64,000 nt of DNA from JAJFUE01 sp041687335. GTDB taxonomy: Bacteria > Sumerlaeota > Sumerlaeia > MVZB01. A program made the translations under genes and the position numbers. Below the pieces are notes generated by a model. It was not told where the DNA came from, did no database searches, and saw only the letters and a list, made by a program, of their open reading frames with translations. The DNA lies in NCBI GenBank assembly GCA_041687335.1, contig JAWLCE010000008.1, positions 59,149-123,148 on the forward strand, read 5' to 3'. Below are positions 56,108 to 64,000 of this stretch, one piece after another; the stretch's first letter is position 1; each line of letters opens with the position of its first letter.

Positions 56108-57643
56108 TCAGGCCTCCGGCACGCGTCCGCTGCGCGGCGGCGCTGCGTCGTGGCGCGCGTTGGTCGCCACTTCCACCCCATACAGCTTCGAGAACGCGAT
56201 CGCGTGGCGCGCAAAGTCACCCGAGAACAGCGAGGGGTGGCGTCCCGGGTAGGTCGTCATCACGTCATCCACGTCGCGGATGCGCAGCAGCACGCGCGTG
56301 GCGCACCCGCCGGTGGGGGGAGTCGCCGGCGAATCCAGCACGTCACCCGTCCACGCATGCAGCTTCTTCTCGGCGCTCTGATACTTGAACAGCGTCGCCG
56401 GCTCGTCCTCGGGCCACTCGATATCCAGCGCGACGGTCTTGGGCAGCATGTGGGTGAACGGCCGCACCGAGAAGCCCGCATCCCTGCCGTTCGGCCCCTT
56501 CAGCCGCGTCGTGCAGGTGCAGTGCGAGCCAAAGTAAAGATTGCGCTCGTTGTCGTAGCCCGGGTTGTTGATGAAGCCGCCGCGCCCGAACAGCTCGGCC
56601 CCCAGCATCAGCGTCAAAATCGCATCCAGGTCGTTCTCGCAGCCGCACGGCACCAGCGCCCCGTTGTTGAGCGCGAAGCTCAGGCAGGGCTTGCGGTCTT
56701 CCAGCTCCAGGCAGCGGATCGTGATGGCGTCAGCCTGATAGCGCTCCATCAGCCGCCCGACGGCGACGTGCGCCCGCACCGCATCGACGAAGGCGTTCAT
56801 CTCGACCTCGGTCACCTGGCGCGCGCGGGCGCGCACCGACCGGGCCACCCGCTCGATCTCGGCATCGGCCACGATCGAATCGAACAGGTCATTGTATTCC
56901 TCCGGCGCCGCCACTTCGATCGCCGTGCCCAGGAAAGCATCGCGACTCTGCTTGCCCGGCCCCACCCGCAGCAGGCGGCTCTGGCGCATCCGATTCATCG
57001 CATGCACCGCGCGCAGCCCGCGCTCGAGCGCGTTCCAGTTTTCGATCGAGTGGATGAAGTAGCAGTTGGCCGCCTGCCGCAACGCCTCATTGGGCAACTG
57101 GTGGCTGGAGCCGGTGACCTGATACATGATGACCGGCCCGTCATAGGCCTCGATGATCGGGATGATCTTCTCGGTCATCGTGTTGTAGAAGTTGACCAGC
57201 AGGAGGGCGTCGGGGCGGTTGGCCTGAATGTCGGCCTGGAAGGCCTCGGCCCCCACCGTGGTCGAAATATTGCCGGCGTCCATGTTGACCGCCACGTCCA
57301 GCCCGCCGGCGATCTGGTTGATCCGATCCATGAACTTGGCGTGCTGCGCTTCATACTGAAACTGATTTCCAGGATAGGTTGCCCATATCTTGCCTGAGTT
57401 GCCATACCGGTCGTCGGTCTTGCCGGCGTTGATCGTCTCGACAGTCGGATAGAAAAAGGCGCCACGGATGCGCGCGGGGGTCTTGGCCCGGCGCACGCCC
57501 ATGAAGCTGTTGCCCGTGCCCATCGGACCGCCGCTGCCGCCCACCCCCAGGCGCGTGCATCCACTCACCGACAGCGCCGTCAGCGCCGCCGCCGTCGTGC
57601 CGATAAACTCCCGTCGCGAAAAACTGGACTTGCCCATGTTCAT
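56108..57643 (-). CDS. Tat-exported L-fucose isomerase-like lipoprotein
   Basis: 511 residues. The N-terminus has a twin-arginine signal (SRREFIG, RR at 10-11) that ends in a lipobox-like SVSGC (Cys29), so it is probably a Tat lipoprotein. The body resembles the fucose/arabinose isomerase fold: GPVIMYQVTGSSHQLPNE, then ITIRCLELEDRKPCLSFALN, VPCGCENDLDAILTLMLG and YFGSHCTCTTRL, with the Glu, Asp and His positions used for metal in that family. Export of such an enzyme is typical of carbohydrate-degrading Planctomycetota-like bacteria. The substrate is unknown. Confidence 0.75.
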   Translation of the reverse strand: MNMGKSSFSRREFIGTTAAALTALSVSGCTRLGVGGSGGPMGTGNSFMGVRRAKTPARIRGAFFYPTVETINAGKTDDRYGNSGKIWATYPGNQFQYEAQHAKFMDRINQIAGGLDVAVNMDAGNISTTVGAEAFQADIQANRPDALLLVNFYNTMTEKIIPIIEAYDGPVIMYQVTGSSHQLPNEALRQAANCYFIHSIENWNALERGLRAVHAMNRMRQSRLLRVGPGKQSRDAFLGTAIEVAAPEEYNDLFDSIVADAEIERVARSVRARARQVTEVEMNAFVDAVRAHVAVGRLMERYQADAITIRCLELEDRKPCLSFALNNGALVPCGCENDLDAILTLMLGAELFGRGGFINNPGYDNERNLYFGSHCTCTTRLKGPNGRDAGFSVRPFTHMLPKTVALDIEWPEDEPATLFKYQSAEKKLHAWTGDVLDSPATPPTGGCATRVLLRIRDVDDVMTTYPGRHPSLFSGDFARHAIAFSKLYGVEVATNARHDAAPPRSGRVPEA

Positions 57644-57890
57644 GTCCTCATCATCTGGAAGTGGCGCCCGCCGGGCGCAGACCTGTTGTGTCGATTCAGC
57701 TGCCTATCATGCGCTCCGCCCCCGCCCGCGTCAACATGATCCCTTATTCCCGCCGCTTCGCCTCATTATGAAAGATTTTCGCCCAGATGAATGATCGACA
57801 TAACACCCGGCTCGGGGTCAGAATAAAGCCAAGCCTCGGCCGTCCCCGGCGGCCGCTCCCGGGCAACCTCCACGCCGGTGCGCCCCCGCG

Positions 57891-59288
57891 ATGTTCTTCG
57901 ATCAGGAACCCTCCGCCGACACCCCCGATCGCCCGCCGGCCAATGCGCCGCTGGCCGAGCGGATGCGGCCGCGCAACTTCGAGGAGTGGGTCGGCCAGTC
58001 CGACGCCGTCGGGCCCGGCTCGCCGCTGCGCGCCTCGATCGAAGCCGGCCGGCTCCACTCGATGGTGCTCTGGGGTCCACCCGGCTGCGGCAAGACCACG
58101 CTGGCGCGGCTGCTGGCCCGCCAGAGCGGGATCGCCTTTGAGCAACTGAGCGCGGTGGCCGCGGGCGTCAAGGAAGTGCGCGAGGTGATCGAGCGCGCCC
58201 GCCTGCGCCTGCGCGCCGCCTCCGGCGCCCACCCCAACTCCGGCCGCACCCTGCTTTTCATCGACGAGATCCATCGCTTCAACAAGGCCCAGCAGGATGG
58301 GCTGCTGCCCCACGTCGAGGACGGCACGATCCTCTTCGTCGGCGCGACCACCGAGAACCCCAGCTTCAGCGTCATCGCTCCGCTCCTCTCGCGCTGCCGG
58401 GTGCTGACCCTCGAGCGCCTCGGCGAGCAGGAACTGGCCATGCTCCTCGGCCGCGCGCTCACCGACCCCGAGCGCGGGCTGGGCGCGCTTGAGATCGAGC
58501 TGGAGCCGGGGCTGGTCGAAAAGATCGCCGGCGTCAGCGACGGCGATGCCCGCCGCGCGCTCAACCTGCTCGAGCATTGCGTCGAGCTCGCCCGCACCGG
58601 CGCCCTCGAGGGCACACGCGTCGAACGCGCCGGCGGCATCGCCTTGCGCCTGACCGCCGTCGCGCTGCGCCGCGTGCTCGAGCGCGACCACATGCTCTAC
58701 GACAAGGGCGGCGAGGAGCACTTCAACCTCATCAGCGCCTTCCACAAGAGCATGCGCGCCAGCGACCCCGATGCCGCCCTCTATTGGCTCTTCCGGATGC
58801 TCGCCGCCGGCGAGGACCCGCTCTGGATCGCCCGCCGCCTCCTCTGCGTCGCCAGCGAGGACATCGGCCTGGCTGATCCGCAGGCGATGCCGATCGCCGT
58901 CGCCGCGCTGCAGTCGCTCCAATCGCTCGGCCTGCCCGAGGCCGAGCTGCCGCTGGCCGAGGCCACCATCTACATGGCCACCGCGCCCAAGTCCAACAGC
59001 GCCTATCGCGCCAAGGAGGCCGCCAAGGCCGCCGTGCGCGAGCATGGCCCGCTGGCGGTGCCGCTGCACCTGCGCAACGCCCCGACTGGTCTGATGAAAC
59101 AACTCGGCTACGGCCGCGAATACCACTACGACCACGACGCCCCGGACCACTACTCAGGCCAGCCCTGCCTGCCCGAGCGGCTCGAGCAGGCGGGCGCCAG
59201 CTTCTATGAGCCCGGCGAATTCGGCTTTGAACGTGAAATCCGCAAGCGCCTGGACTGGTGGCGCAAGCTGCGCGAACAGAAACGCTAG
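57891..59288 (+). CDS. rarA: RarA/MgsA replication-associated AAA+ ATPase
   Basis: 465 residues. Walker A GPPGCGKTT (62-70), Walker B LLFIDEIHRFNKAQQD and sensor VGATTENPSF are intact. The N-terminal LAERMRPRNFEEWVGQSD and C-terminal ALYWLFRMLAAGEDPLWIARRLLCVASEDIG are diagnostic for RarA/MgsA. The protein acts at stalled replication forks. It is divergent from the isomerase-like gene; no strong ribosome-binding site is visible before ATG 57891. Confidence 0.95.
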   Translation: MFFDQEPSADTPDRPPANAPLAERMRPRNFEEWVGQSDAVGPGSPLRASIEAGRLHSMVLWGPPGCGKTTLARLLARQSGIAFEQLSAVAAGVKEVREVIERARLRLRAASGAHPNSGRTLLFIDEIHRFNKAQQDGLLPHVEDGTILFVGATTENPSFSVIAPLLSRCRVLTLERLGEQELAMLLGRALTDPERGLGALEIELEPGLVEKIAGVSDGDARRALNLLEHCVELARTGALEGTRVERAGGIALRLTAVALRRVLERDHMLYDKGGEEHFNLISAFHKSMRASDPDAALYWLFRMLAAGEDPLWIARRLLCVASEDIGLADPQAMPIAVAALQSLQSLGLPEAELPLAEATIYMATAPKSNSAYRAKEAAKAAVREHGPLAVPLHLRNAPTGLMKQLGYGREYHYDHDAPDHYSGQPCLPERLEQAGASFYEPGEFGFEREIRKRLDWWRKLREQKR

Positions 59289-59304
59289 CTGGGTACTTCG
59301 CGCT

Positions 59305-59640
59305 TTACGGCCCCGTGCGCGAGCCCTGCTGCTCAAGCATGCGCTGAATCTGAATATCCCCCAGCTCGCGCTCTTTTTCTTCCACCTGGCGGCGCAGGCG
59401 CGCGACCTCGCGGCGCAGCTCGGCCAGCTCCTGGGCGCTGCGTTCATATTCGGGCGAGGCCGTCACGGCGGCGGGCGCCACGGCGGACGGAACCGGCGCG
59501 GGGACGGGGGCAGCCGCGCCGCGCCCCGCCTGCTTCATCCACCACGCGCCCAGCACCCCAAGTAAAACGAAACCCACGCCCGCCATGAACAGCCGGGGGA
59601 AAATTGAGCGCCGTCTCCGTCGCGATGCCATCAGAAACAA
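59305..59640 (-). CDS. Small membrane protein with coiled coil
   Basis: 111 residues: basic start (RRRRRSIFPR), a membrane segment at about 18-36 (FMAGVGFVLLGVLGAWWM), a Pro/Ala-rich linker and a C-terminal coiled coil (AQELAELRREVARLRRQVEEKE). The function is unknown. It is on the same strand as the LysM/M23-like gene, with its start 38 bases downstream of nothing else coding; convergent with rarA. Confidence 0.65.
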   Translation of the reverse strand: MFLMASRRRRRSIFPRLFMAGVGFVLLGVLGAWWMKQAGRGAAAPVPAPVPSAVAPAAVTASPEYERSAQELAELRREVARLRRQVEEKERELGDIQIQRMLEQQGSRTGP

Positions 59641-59677
59641 CCTTTATTCAGTCTTCAATCGTGCCGGCCCCGACCGC

Positions 59678-60601
59678 CTATTCGGTCAGGTAGAGCAACG
59701 GGTCGACCGGCTGGGCGTCTCGCCGAATCTGAAAGAACAGCCGGCTGCGCGAGCCGCTGCTGGGCCGGCCGACGCTGGCGATCTGGTCACCCGCCCGCAC
59801 CGCCTGATCCTCGCGCACCAGCAGGTCTGAGTTATATCCATAGACGCTGGCGTAGCCATCACCATGGTCGATCAGCACCATCTTGCCATAGCCCGGGAAA
59901 TCACGCGCCACCAACACCCGGCCCGGCCGCGCGGCCTGCACCGGCTGGCCCTCGGCGGCCGCGATCTCGATCCCGTGGCAGGCCTTGTTCCAACCTTCCT
60001 TGAACCGCGCCATGATCTCACCGCGCACGGGCCACTCAAACCCCGAGGGCGCGGAGTTGCTGCTGGGCGCCTGCGGGCGGGGACGCGGCGCCGGAGCCGT
60101 GGCCACCACCTCACGCGGGGTCGGTTGCGACCGCTGCCGCAAACGCGCCAGCAGGCTCTTGCGCGGCGGGTCGGGCTGGCGCTGCACCGTCTTGAGCGGG
60201 GCATCGGCCGGCTTATGGATCCACGGCGTGCGCGGGATCAGTTCAGGATGACCCTGCACCCGCTCCAGCGCCTCGCGCACCAGTTGAATATTATTGGAAG
60301 GAGGGATGTAAACCATCGTTTCGGCGGTCGGTATGTCACCCGGGGCGGCCTGGTTGAGCTTGGCCACCAACCCACCCTCGCGCTGGTAGCGCCGCCCGAG
60401 CTGCTCATAGCTCTCGCTGCCGTCGGAGCGGTGATACCAGCCGTTGCGGTAATCCAGCACGATTGGTTCGGCGGCCGGCGCCATTCGCGGCGGGGGTGGG
60501 GTCGTGGCGCAGCCGCCCAGCGCCAGGATCAGCGCCAGCGCGGCCAGCGACAGCCAAGGGCGCCTCGGCATGGCGGAATCATTGCGTTTATTTTGGTCCA
60601 T
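59678..60601 (-). CDS. LysM/M23-like murein-associated lipoprotein
   Basis: 307 residues. Signal peptide with lipobox LALGGC, then a LysM-like segment (SYEQLGRRYQREGGLVAKLNQ, with ETMVYIPP). The C-terminal 110 residues are an M23/LytM-type domain: FEWPVRGEIMARFKEGWNKACHGIEIAA, GKMVLIDHGDGYASVYGYNSDLLV, SRLFFQIRRD. The usual HxH ends of the zinc site are changed (YGYN for YaHL, FFQIR for HFEIR), so it is probably a non-enzymatic activator like NlpD/EnvC. ATG 60601 was chosen. Confidence 0.82.
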   Translation of the reverse strand: MDQNKRNDSAMPRRPWLSLAALALILALGGCATTPPPPRMAPAAEPIVLDYRNGWYHRSDGSESYEQLGRRYQREGGLVAKLNQAAPGDIPTAETMVYIPPSNNIQLVREALERVQGHPELIPRTPWIHKPADAPLKTVQRQPDPPRKSLLARLRQRSQPTPREVVATAPAPRPRPQAPSSNSAPSGFEWPVRGEIMARFKEGWNKACHGIEIAAAEGQPVQAARPGRVLVARDFPGYGKMVLIDHGDGYASVYGYNSDLLVREDQAVRAGDQIASVGRPSSGSRSRLFFQIRRDAQPVDPLLYLTE

Positions 60602-60763
60602 AGCTCCTGGCCCTGCGGCGCGAACGGGTACGGGATCAGTAGCGGCGCATCCATTCATCCGCCCTCGATCGCATGGGCCAAAAATAAACCATCTAGCCGT
60701 GCCATGTGAAGCCTTTTCGTTCGGCCCCACACTCAGCATTGAATCATTGAATGGACTCAGCAA

Positions 60764-62230
60764 TCAGCCGCGCCGGCGGCGCGAGCTCTTGCGGGGCCCA
60801 CCCGAACTGGCCGGCCGCGCAGGCGCCGCCGCTCCCGTCGGGAGAGCCGGCTGCAGGCCATGCTGGTGTTTCTGATAGTAATCGTCCAACAGCATCGCCA
60901 GCAGCGCCCGCTCCTCCGGCGTCTCATTGAGCTGCTCCAGCAGCGGCAACATCCGACCCTGGCGCTCCACCAGCAGCTTGTCGCGCTCGCGCAGCCGTGC
61001 CTCCAACAACGCCGTCGTGCGCTCGCCGACCACCCGCGCCACTTCCTCGTCATCGGGCAGCGGGCGCTTCTGCATGTCGATCTGATACTTGGCCGCCGTG
61101 CGCGTGAAGTCGCGCCGTTCCTCCATCGCGACCAGCGAAATCGCCACCCCGGCCGCGCCCGCGCGTCCCGTGCGCCCGGCCCGGTGAATATAGATTTCCA
61201 TGTCCTCGGGGAACTCATACTGGATCACGTGGCTCAGCTTCTCGATGTCCAGCCCGCGCGCGGCCACGTCCGTGGCGACCAGGAAGCGCAACTCACCCTT
61301 GTGGAAGCGCGCCGTGACCGACTCGCGCGCGTTCTGCGCCAGGTCCGAGGTCAACTGGTCCGCATCGTAGCCAAAGCGCCGCAGCACCGTGGTCACATAG
61401 TTGACCCGCATCTTGGTGTTGCAGAAGATCAGCGCCGACTCCGGGTTCTCCAGCTCCAGAATCCGCACCAACGCCCGGTCCTTGTCCATGCCCGGGATTT
61501 CATAATAAATGTGCGGCACCTCGGCCACGTGCAGCCGGTCGCGCGACAGGCTCAGGAAGTCCGGCTGATGAAGGAACTCGCGCGCCAGCGCCCGCACCGA
61601 GGCCGGGAAGGTCGCCGAGAACATGCAGCCCGAGCGCCGGGCCGGCAGATAACGCTGGAGCTGGCGCATGTCGGGATAAAAACCCATCGACAGCAACCGG
61701 TCCGCTTCGTCGAGCACCAGCACCTTGAGATGGTCCAGGTTCATCGTGCGCCGCTCGAGGTGGTCCAGGATCCGCCCTGGCGTGCCCACGACCAGCTGCG
61801 CCCCGCGCTTGAGCCCATCCAGCTGCGGGCCGTAGCCCACCCCGCCATAGATCGACAGCACCTCGATCGAGGCGTCCCCACGCAGCATCTCGGCCTCGCG
61901 CGCCACCTGGATCGCCAGCTCGCGCGTGGGCGCCAGAATGATCGCCTGCGTCTGCGCCAGCGTCGGGTCGATCCGCTCGATGATCGGCAGCAGGAAGGCC
62001 CCCGTCTTGCCCGAGCCCGTGCGCGACTGCACCATCAGGTCGCGCCCCGCCAACAGGTAGGGCAGCGTGCGCCGCTGGACCGGCATCAGCTCAGCCCAGC
62101 CGGCCCGCCCCGCCGCCGCCTGAATCCGCTCGCCCGCCTCGGCCAGCGTCATCTCCGGCAGCGGCTGCTCGGGCTCCACCAAATCCTCGATCGCATTGAT
62201 CGGCATCACCTTGTCATCATGTTCAGTCAT
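60764..62230 (-). CDS. DEAD-box RNA helicase
   Basis: 488 residues. SRTGSGKTGAF (motif I), APTRELAIQ (Ia), VGTPGRILDHLERR (Ib), VLDEADRLL (II), FSATFP (III), ATDVAARGLD (V) and HRAGRTGRAG (VI) are intact. The family-specific part is an extended helical C-terminus that ends in a basic tail (GGPRKSSRRRRG), likely for RNA binding. Probable roles are ribosome assembly or mRNA turnover; I cannot assign a specific member (RhlE, DbpA, CshA). Confidence 0.93.
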   Translation of the reverse strand: MTEHDDKVMPINAIEDLVEPEQPLPEMTLAEAGERIQAAAGRAGWAELMPVQRRTLPYLLAGRDLMVQSRTGSGKTGAFLLPIIERIDPTLAQTQAIILAPTRELAIQVAREAEMLRGDASIEVLSIYGGVGYGPQLDGLKRGAQLVVGTPGRILDHLERRTMNLDHLKVLVLDEADRLLSMGFYPDMRQLQRYLPARRSGCMFSATFPASVRALAREFLHQPDFLSLSRDRLHVAEVPHIYYEIPGMDKDRALVRILELENPESALIFCNTKMRVNYVTTVLRRFGYDADQLTSDLAQNARESVTARFHKGELRFLVATDVAARGLDIEKLSHVIQYEFPEDMEIYIHRAGRTGRAGAAGVAISLVAMEERRDFTRTAAKYQIDMQKRPLPDDEEVARVVGERTTALLEARLRERDKLLVERQGRMLPLLEQLNETPEERALLAMLLDDYYQKHQHGLQPALPTGAAAPARPASSGGPRKSSRRRRG

Positions 62231-62391
62231 TCAATCAGCTTTGCAGTGAAATCTTCGCGCACCGGCGCGGTTGGGGATCAGCGGCCTTTCGGCCCCGTGT
62301 CCCGAAGCATTAAATCAGCTCTTTTATTTGTTTGCATCTTTATTTCTGGTAACAGCCATCTCGCCAATCGCTCGGCCGCCTCCTGAGCCCG

Positions 62392-63894
62392 CTACTCGAT
62401 CCGTTCCAGCCCATGCATCACGGGCCCGCTCATCACCTCGCCGGTGGGGTGGAAGATGCTGCCGTGGCAGGGGCAGTCCCAGCATTTCTCGGCGCTGTTC
62501 CAGACCACATGGCACTTGGCATGCGGACAGATCGGCGAGAGCAGGTGCAGTCGGCCCGCCTCGTCGCGATAGGCCGCCCGCTTGTGCCCGTCCACTTTGA
62601 TCAGCCGACCCTCGCCCGCTGCCAGCGTCTCGAGCGCCTGATCCTCCCCACGATCAAGCTTGTCGCGCACGAAATGGGCCGCCGCCGATATGTTCATGCC
62701 GGCAAATTTCCGCGCCGCCGCCAGCGCGTTGACCCGCGCCGGGTCATACAGCTCCGCCGCCGGATTGTCGCGCCCCAGCAACAGGTCGCTCAGCAGCATC
62801 CCCGCATACGTGCCGAAGGTGATCCCCGTGCCGGCGTAGCCGCTGCCCACATGCACATGGCTCGCCCCCGGCAGCCGCCCGATGAAGGGCAATCCATCCA
62901 CCGACACAAAGACCTGGGCCGACCAGCGATACTCGATCGCCTCGACCGCAAACCGCTCACGCGTCCACTGCTCGAGCTGCTCATAACTATCCTCGGGCCG
63001 CTCGGCCGCACCCGTGTGATGATCAGCCCCGCCCACCAGCGCCAGCGCCGGGTCGGCATCGTCGAAGCGGCGGATATAATGATACGGCGTGGCGGTGTCC
63101 CAGTAGATATCCTCGCCCAGCGGCCCGGCCAGCCGCGCGGCAATGACATAGGAGCGCCAGGGTTCCAGCCGAGTGTGCATCGCCAGGTGCAGCCCCGACG
63201 GCGAATGCGTCGCCAGGATCACTTCGCGCGCCGTGACCACCCCGCGGTCGGTATGGATGCGGCACGGCTCACCGTCCTCGACCTGGCGCACCGGCGTGTG
63301 GGTGTAGATACGGCAGTTTTCCCCCGCGATCGCCGCCGCCAGCCCGGTGATATATTTCCCGGCGTGCAGGCGTCCCTGGCCATCCACGCGCAGCGCCGCC
63401 TTGACCGGGAACGGCAGCGGCGAGGTCGTGCTCAGTTCAGCCTTGACCCCCAGCTGGTGTGCCGCCTCCAGCTCGTCCTCGAGCCATTTGCCATCGGCCT
63501 CCTCCTCGCTGAAGACCCACGACGGCACGCGCCGGAAATCGCAGTCCAGCCCGAACCCGTCCGCCAGCTTGCCGAGCTGCTCGATCGCCAGGCGTGAACT
63601 CTCCACGACCAGCCGCGCCCCCGTCTCACCAAACAACTTGATCAACCGGGCCAGCCCATTGTCGGTCGTCACATCCAAGTGGCCCGTGGTATGCCCGGTC
63701 ACGCCGCAACCGACCGTCTCCTTCTCAAGCACCGCCACGCGCACCCCATGGGGCGCGAGCAGCGCCGCCGCCGTCAAACCCGTGATCCCCGCCCCCACGA
63801 TCGCCACGTCGACCTCGACGTCCCCCGCCAGCGGCGCGTAATCCGCCACCTCGGCCGTCGCCAGCCAGATCGATCGATGCTGGCCCTGCTGCAT
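62392..63894 (-). CDS. FAD-dependent oxidoreductase fused to a Rieske domain
   Basis: 500 residues. An N-terminal DAO-type FAD domain (VDVAIVGAGITGLTAAALLAP, with VGSGYAGTGITFGT near residue 355) is joined to a C-terminal Rieske [2Fe-2S] domain with CPHAKCHVVWN and CPCHGSIF (CxH and CxxH). Such fusions are known in bacteria and probably oxidise amines or related compounds by passing electrons through the Rieske centre. ATG 63894 follows GGGAGG; a GTG at 63945 could extend it by 17 residues. Confidence 0.9.
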   Translation of the reverse strand: MQQGQHRSIWLATAEVADYAPLAGDVEVDVAIVGAGITGLTAAALLAPHGVRVAVLEKETVGCGVTGHTTGHLDVTTDNGLARLIKLFGETGARLVVESSRLAIEQLGKLADGFGLDCDFRRVPSWVFSEEEADGKWLEDELEAAHQLGVKAELSTTSPLPFPVKAALRVDGQGRLHAGKYITGLAAAIAGENCRIYTHTPVRQVEDGEPCRIHTDRGVVTAREVILATHSPSGLHLAMHTRLEPWRSYVIAARLAGPLGEDIYWDTATPYHYIRRFDDADPALALVGGADHHTGAAERPEDSYEQLEQWTRERFAVEAIEYRWSAQVFVSVDGLPFIGRLPGASHVHVGSGYAGTGITFGTYAGMLLSDLLLGRDNPAAELYDPARVNALAAARKFAGMNISAAAHFVRDKLDRGEDQALETLAAGEGRLIKVDGHKRAAYRDEAGRLHLLSPICPHAKCHVVWNSAEKCWDCPCHGSIFHPTGEVMSGPVMHGLERIE

Positions 63895-64000
63895 GATCGC
63901 TGCCTCCCGCCCGCGCACCCGCGCCGGGCTGATGATTTGTTGCACTGCGTCCGTTCATTATCCCCCGCCACCCCCCCAATTGCGAAATCCTGCCGCAGCC

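Overview
The window is a GC-rich stretch of a bacterial chromosome, apparently from an uncultured Gram-negative (diderm) organism. The envelope points that way: a Pal-type lipoprotein, dTDP-rhamnose and LegB-type sugar-nucleotide genes, a PilT ATPase and an LysM/M23-like lipoprotein. Three proteins with twin-arginine or secretory signals and sugar-related folds (a Gfo/Idh/MocA oxidoreductase, a TIM-barrel glycosidase and a fucose-isomerase-like lipoprotein) are typical of Planctomycetota, Lentisphaerota, Hydrogenedentota and Sumerlaeota-type genomes. That placement is a guess; no marker here fixes the phylum.

Layout. (1) 1-13.1 kb, plus strand: an integrated phage-like element. It has accessory genes (an RHH-like protein, a paralogous pair, a Cys-rich protein), a structured non-coding region, a replication pair (initiator plus DnaC-like loader), a tape-measure protein, a phage protease-like protein, a terminase-small-subunit-like HTH protein, a candidate excisionase and a tyrosine integrase. 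It ends at a broken 5' half of tRNA-Ser(GCU). Large terminase, portal and major capsid genes are not in this part. (2) 13.3-18 kb: DUF1622 membrane gene, an ECF sigma/anti-sigma/secreted-protein operon, an RNxxxH (HEPN-like) gene, a decayed terminase fragment and tRNA-Thr(GGU). (3) 18-28.5 kb: a large secreted repeat protein, a STAS protein, LegB-like and nucleotidyltransferase genes, a RAYT transposase, glycosidase, oxidoreductase and a membrane protein. (4) 28.6-39.6 kb, minus strand: a Mu-like head cassette (DUF935 portal, protease, DUF2190, major capsid, DUF1320) followed by tail-type proteins. It has no terminase or integrase and is interrupted by plus-strand membrane and SIMPL genes and by host-type repeats. 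(5) 39.9-46.7 kb: sucCD, rfbCBD, pal and pilT. (6) 46.8-50.4 kb: a relatively AT-rich three-gene restriction-modification system (two DNA methyltransferases and an HNH nuclease). (7) 50.8-64 kb: mostly housekeeping genes: SDR, RNase HI, homoserine dehydrogenase, P1B-type ATPase, isomerase-like protein, RarA, coiled-coil membrane protein, LysM/M23-like lipoprotein, DEAD-box helicase and an FAD/Rieske oxidoreductase.

The most noteworthy items are the candidate lambda-style origin (three 21-bp iterons plus an A-rich tract) inside the replication initiator gene; the two phage-derived regions that share a protease family but carry complementary, incomplete gene sets; the terminase-less head cassette carrying membrane-protein genes on the opposite strand; and the restriction system with two different methyltransferases and an HNH nuclease. 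No CRISPR array and no rRNA were seen.
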